DNA of 64,000 bases from assembly GCA_947626435.1 (NCBI GenBank), contig CANQSB010000015.1:1-64000 (forward strand). The letters are read 5' to 3'. Position numbers and translations under genes: made by a program. This document shows positions 62,877 through 64,000 of the stretch, one piece after another (within the stretch, counting starts at the first letter, position 1; each line of letters opens with the position of its first letter). This DNA comes from an uncultured Lachnospiraceae bacterium. Lineage in GTDB: Bacteria > Bacillota > Clostridia > Lachnospirales > Lachnospiraceae. The notes below the pieces were generated by a model that saw only the letters and a program-made list of their open reading frames with translations, made no database searches and was not told the origin of the DNA.

Positions 62877-62885
62877 CCCCCCCCC
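62877..62885 (-). repeat. G9 homopolymer at the start of the ATP-grasp gene
   Basis: Nine C on the plus strand (nine G in the mRNA), 10 bp upstream of the start codon at 62866. An ATG at 62887 also runs through it in frame (Met-Gly-Gly...). A change in length would alter the spacing of the G-rich ribosome binding site or the frame of the upstream starts. Confidence 0.6.
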
Positions 62886-62957
62886 ATCTCTCTGACCATT
62901 TTTTTAAATATCAGCCTAGACAACCGCAAGAAAAACGCCGACCTTGCGTTTTTCGGC

Positions 62958-63208
62958 GCGAAACTTAGATGTTCTTTGCGAAACGCCCATTGGCGTGAGC
63001 AATTAGAACATCTTTTCTGCGCGAAACTTAGATGTTCTTTGCGAAGCGCCCATTGGCGTGAGCAATTAGAACATCTTTTCTGCGCGAAACTTAGATGTTC
63101 TTTGCGAAGCGCCCATTGGCGTGAGCAATTAGAACATCTTTTCTGCGCGAAACTTAGATGTTCTTTGCGAAGCGCCCATTGGCGTGAGCAATTAGAACAT
63201 CTTTTCGC
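62958..63208 (-). repeat. Four tandem 63-bp palindromic repeats
   Basis: Units begin at 62958, 63021, 63084 and 63147, exactly 63 bp apart and nearly identical (one G/A difference in the first). Each has 9-bp inverted arms AGATGTTCT/AGAACATCT around TGCTCACGCCAATGGGCGC-like loop. 63 bp is 21 codons, so the minus frame stays open. They lie between the StiP-like gene and the ATP-grasp gene. Confidence 0.9.
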
Positions 63209-63209
63209 G

Positions 63210-64000
63210 CTATGCCTCAGCAAGCTTCCTGATAATCCCGCATGCCTTATAATTTACAAGCGAATAATACTCAACTTCGACGCCCTTTTCCTCAGCCAGC
63301 CTCAAAAGATGCATAAGCGCCTCATCATCTCTATCTTTTTCATTTATAAGCACCTTCCAAGGCACTCTGCGCAGAAGCACCCTGGTAGCCTCTCCTATGC
63401 CCGGCTTTATCAGGTTAATATCGTCAACGCCAAAATCTTTTGCTATCCGCCTTACCTCATCTATCCCTTTAATCTCCCTGTCAGATATGACACCAGTGTC
63501 ATTTTTCTTGTCATCCGGCAGAAAAGCAAATCGTCCCTCTATCGCCTCTATAAAAGCATACGACAAATCCACATCCGCAAGCTCCCCATAATATACAGCG
63601 CCATGAAAATCATCTTTCCCTATAATGTCGTCCCGCAGAAATGTACGGCTGATAAGCCCGGAAACAGTACAGTTAAGACATGAGCTTGGAATAAGTATAT
63701 CCTCATGAGTACCGCACAAATCAGTCACTCCCGCGGGGTCTGCTATGACGGCAAGTTCGGCAGACACGCCCTCATATGCGCTTACGCATTTTTCAAGCTC
63801 GCCCAGAATCGCTCCTTTTCCTATCCAGCCGTCCACAAACTGCAGTTCATCCGCCCTATGGCGTTTTAATATATACCGCATGGCGTTATCGTCTATGCCA
63901 CGCCCTTTTATTATCGAAATGGCATAGTGCTCGACATTTACACTGTACCGTTTTTTCATATACCTTTTAAGCAGCACGCCTATAGGTATTCCCGCCCGCG
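63210..64000 (-). CDS. StiP-like protein with C-terminal PELOTA domain (5' end outside window)
   Basis: Partial: the frame is open to the window edge (AGIPIGVLLKRYMKKRYSVN), so the N-terminus is missing. The body has YAISIIKGRGIDDNAMRYIL, FVDGWIGKGAI, VTDLCGTHEDILIPSSCLNC and TVSGLISRTFL, features of the StiP family; Cys residues in this stretch would be the proposed protease nucleophile. The C-terminus NLIKPGIGEATRVLLRRVPW with YKACGIIRKLAEA resembles the PELOTA_1 RNA-binding-like domain. Both are known in ter clusters. It ends 2 bp before the 63-bp repeats begin. Confidence 0.88.
   Translation of the reverse strand, partial: RAGIPIGVLLKRYMKKRYSVNVEHYAISIIKGRGIDDNAMRYILKRHRADELQFVDGWIGKGAILGELEKCVSAYEGVSAELAVIADPAGVTDLCGTHEDILIPSSCLNCTVSGLISRTFLRDDIIGKDDFHGAVYYGELADVDLSYAFIEAIEGRFAFLPDDKKNDTGVISDREIKGIDEVRRIAKDFGVDDINLIKPGIGEATRVLLRRVPWKVLINEKDRDDEALMHLLRLAEEKGVEVEYYSLVNYKACGIIRKLAEA

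Noticed and set aside
62958-63208. CRISPR-like tandem repeat
   Set aside because: Units are contiguous without spacers and no cas genes are present.
62867-63223. N-terminal extension of the ATP-grasp frame through the 63-bp repeats
   Set aside because: It opens only with TTG inside the previous gene, lacks a ribosome binding site, and the repeats read as coding only because 63 is a multiple of three.

Overview
The window looks like a chromosomal piece of a low-to-moderate G+C Firmicute, most likely class Clostridia, family Lachnospiraceae. I infer this from the gene set: AgrC/AgrA-type LytTR two-component systems, KtrAB, an S-box riboswitch on metK, DUF1848, CD3324-like, FlxA-like and DUF6033-like proteins, an SH3/SleB-type wall hydrolase and strong AGGAGG ribosome binding sites. 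Nearly all genes are on the minus strand; the only clear plus-strand genes are the DUF1848 gene, the TIM-barrel lyase and the DUF3737 gene. No rRNA, tRNA, CRISPR array or intact insertion sequence is visible.

Region 1 (1-12.1 kb) is accessory. It holds two complete GHKL histidine kinase/LytTR regulator pairs. Each has direct-repeat boxes, 20-22 bp apart, upstream of probable targets: two lipoproteins for system 1, and a cassette of three signal-less proteins (one FlxA-like, one DUF6033-like, one unknown) for system 2. The cassette genes share a repeated 5' leader. Between the systems lie an AlbA_2/ATPase-fold regulator with a helically phased TTCAA array in front of it, remnants of an Rpn-type nuclease gene in two related copies, and a fragment of a third histidine kinase.

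Region 2 (12.1-26.3 kb) is a mixed island: a membrane protein, two methyltransferases, two ATPases of the AAA/DUF4143 and AAA/PD-(D/E)XK types, three GNAT acetyltransferases, a RelE/RelB pair, a HicB-like protein next to a broken ORF, DUF1848, and a secreted protein paired with a large lipoprotein.

Region 3 (26.4-46.5 kb) is mostly housekeeping: ornithine carbamoyltransferase, a chemoreceptor, a wall hydrolase, proC, an rRNA methyltransferase, ktrB-ktrA, pfkA, dnaE, a HAD hydrolase, an MNT nucleotidyltransferase with a truncated partner, metK with a SAM-I riboswitch, murA, and an M23 endopeptidase.

Region 4 (46.6-64 kb) is a Ter-type stress/biosynthetic locus: Ca2+/cation exchanger, HAD phosphatase, P-type Ca2+ ATPase, three TerD paralogues, TelA, YceG, a YceG-like/trypsin-like fusion protein, a C-C bond lyase, DUF3737, a SHOCT-like protein, an ATP-grasp ligase and a StiP/PELOTA protein that runs off the window. 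These families are known to co-occur in ter loci (metal-linked stress and a proposed nucleoside-like metabolite).

The most unusual non-coding signal is a roughly 165-bp element present three times (27657, 31605, 56972). It has long perfect terminal arms whose sequences differ between copies but always pair, and internal stems that also co-vary. A second repeat family sits on ribosome binding sites (cassette genes and metK) and shows a one-pair covariation in its hairpin.
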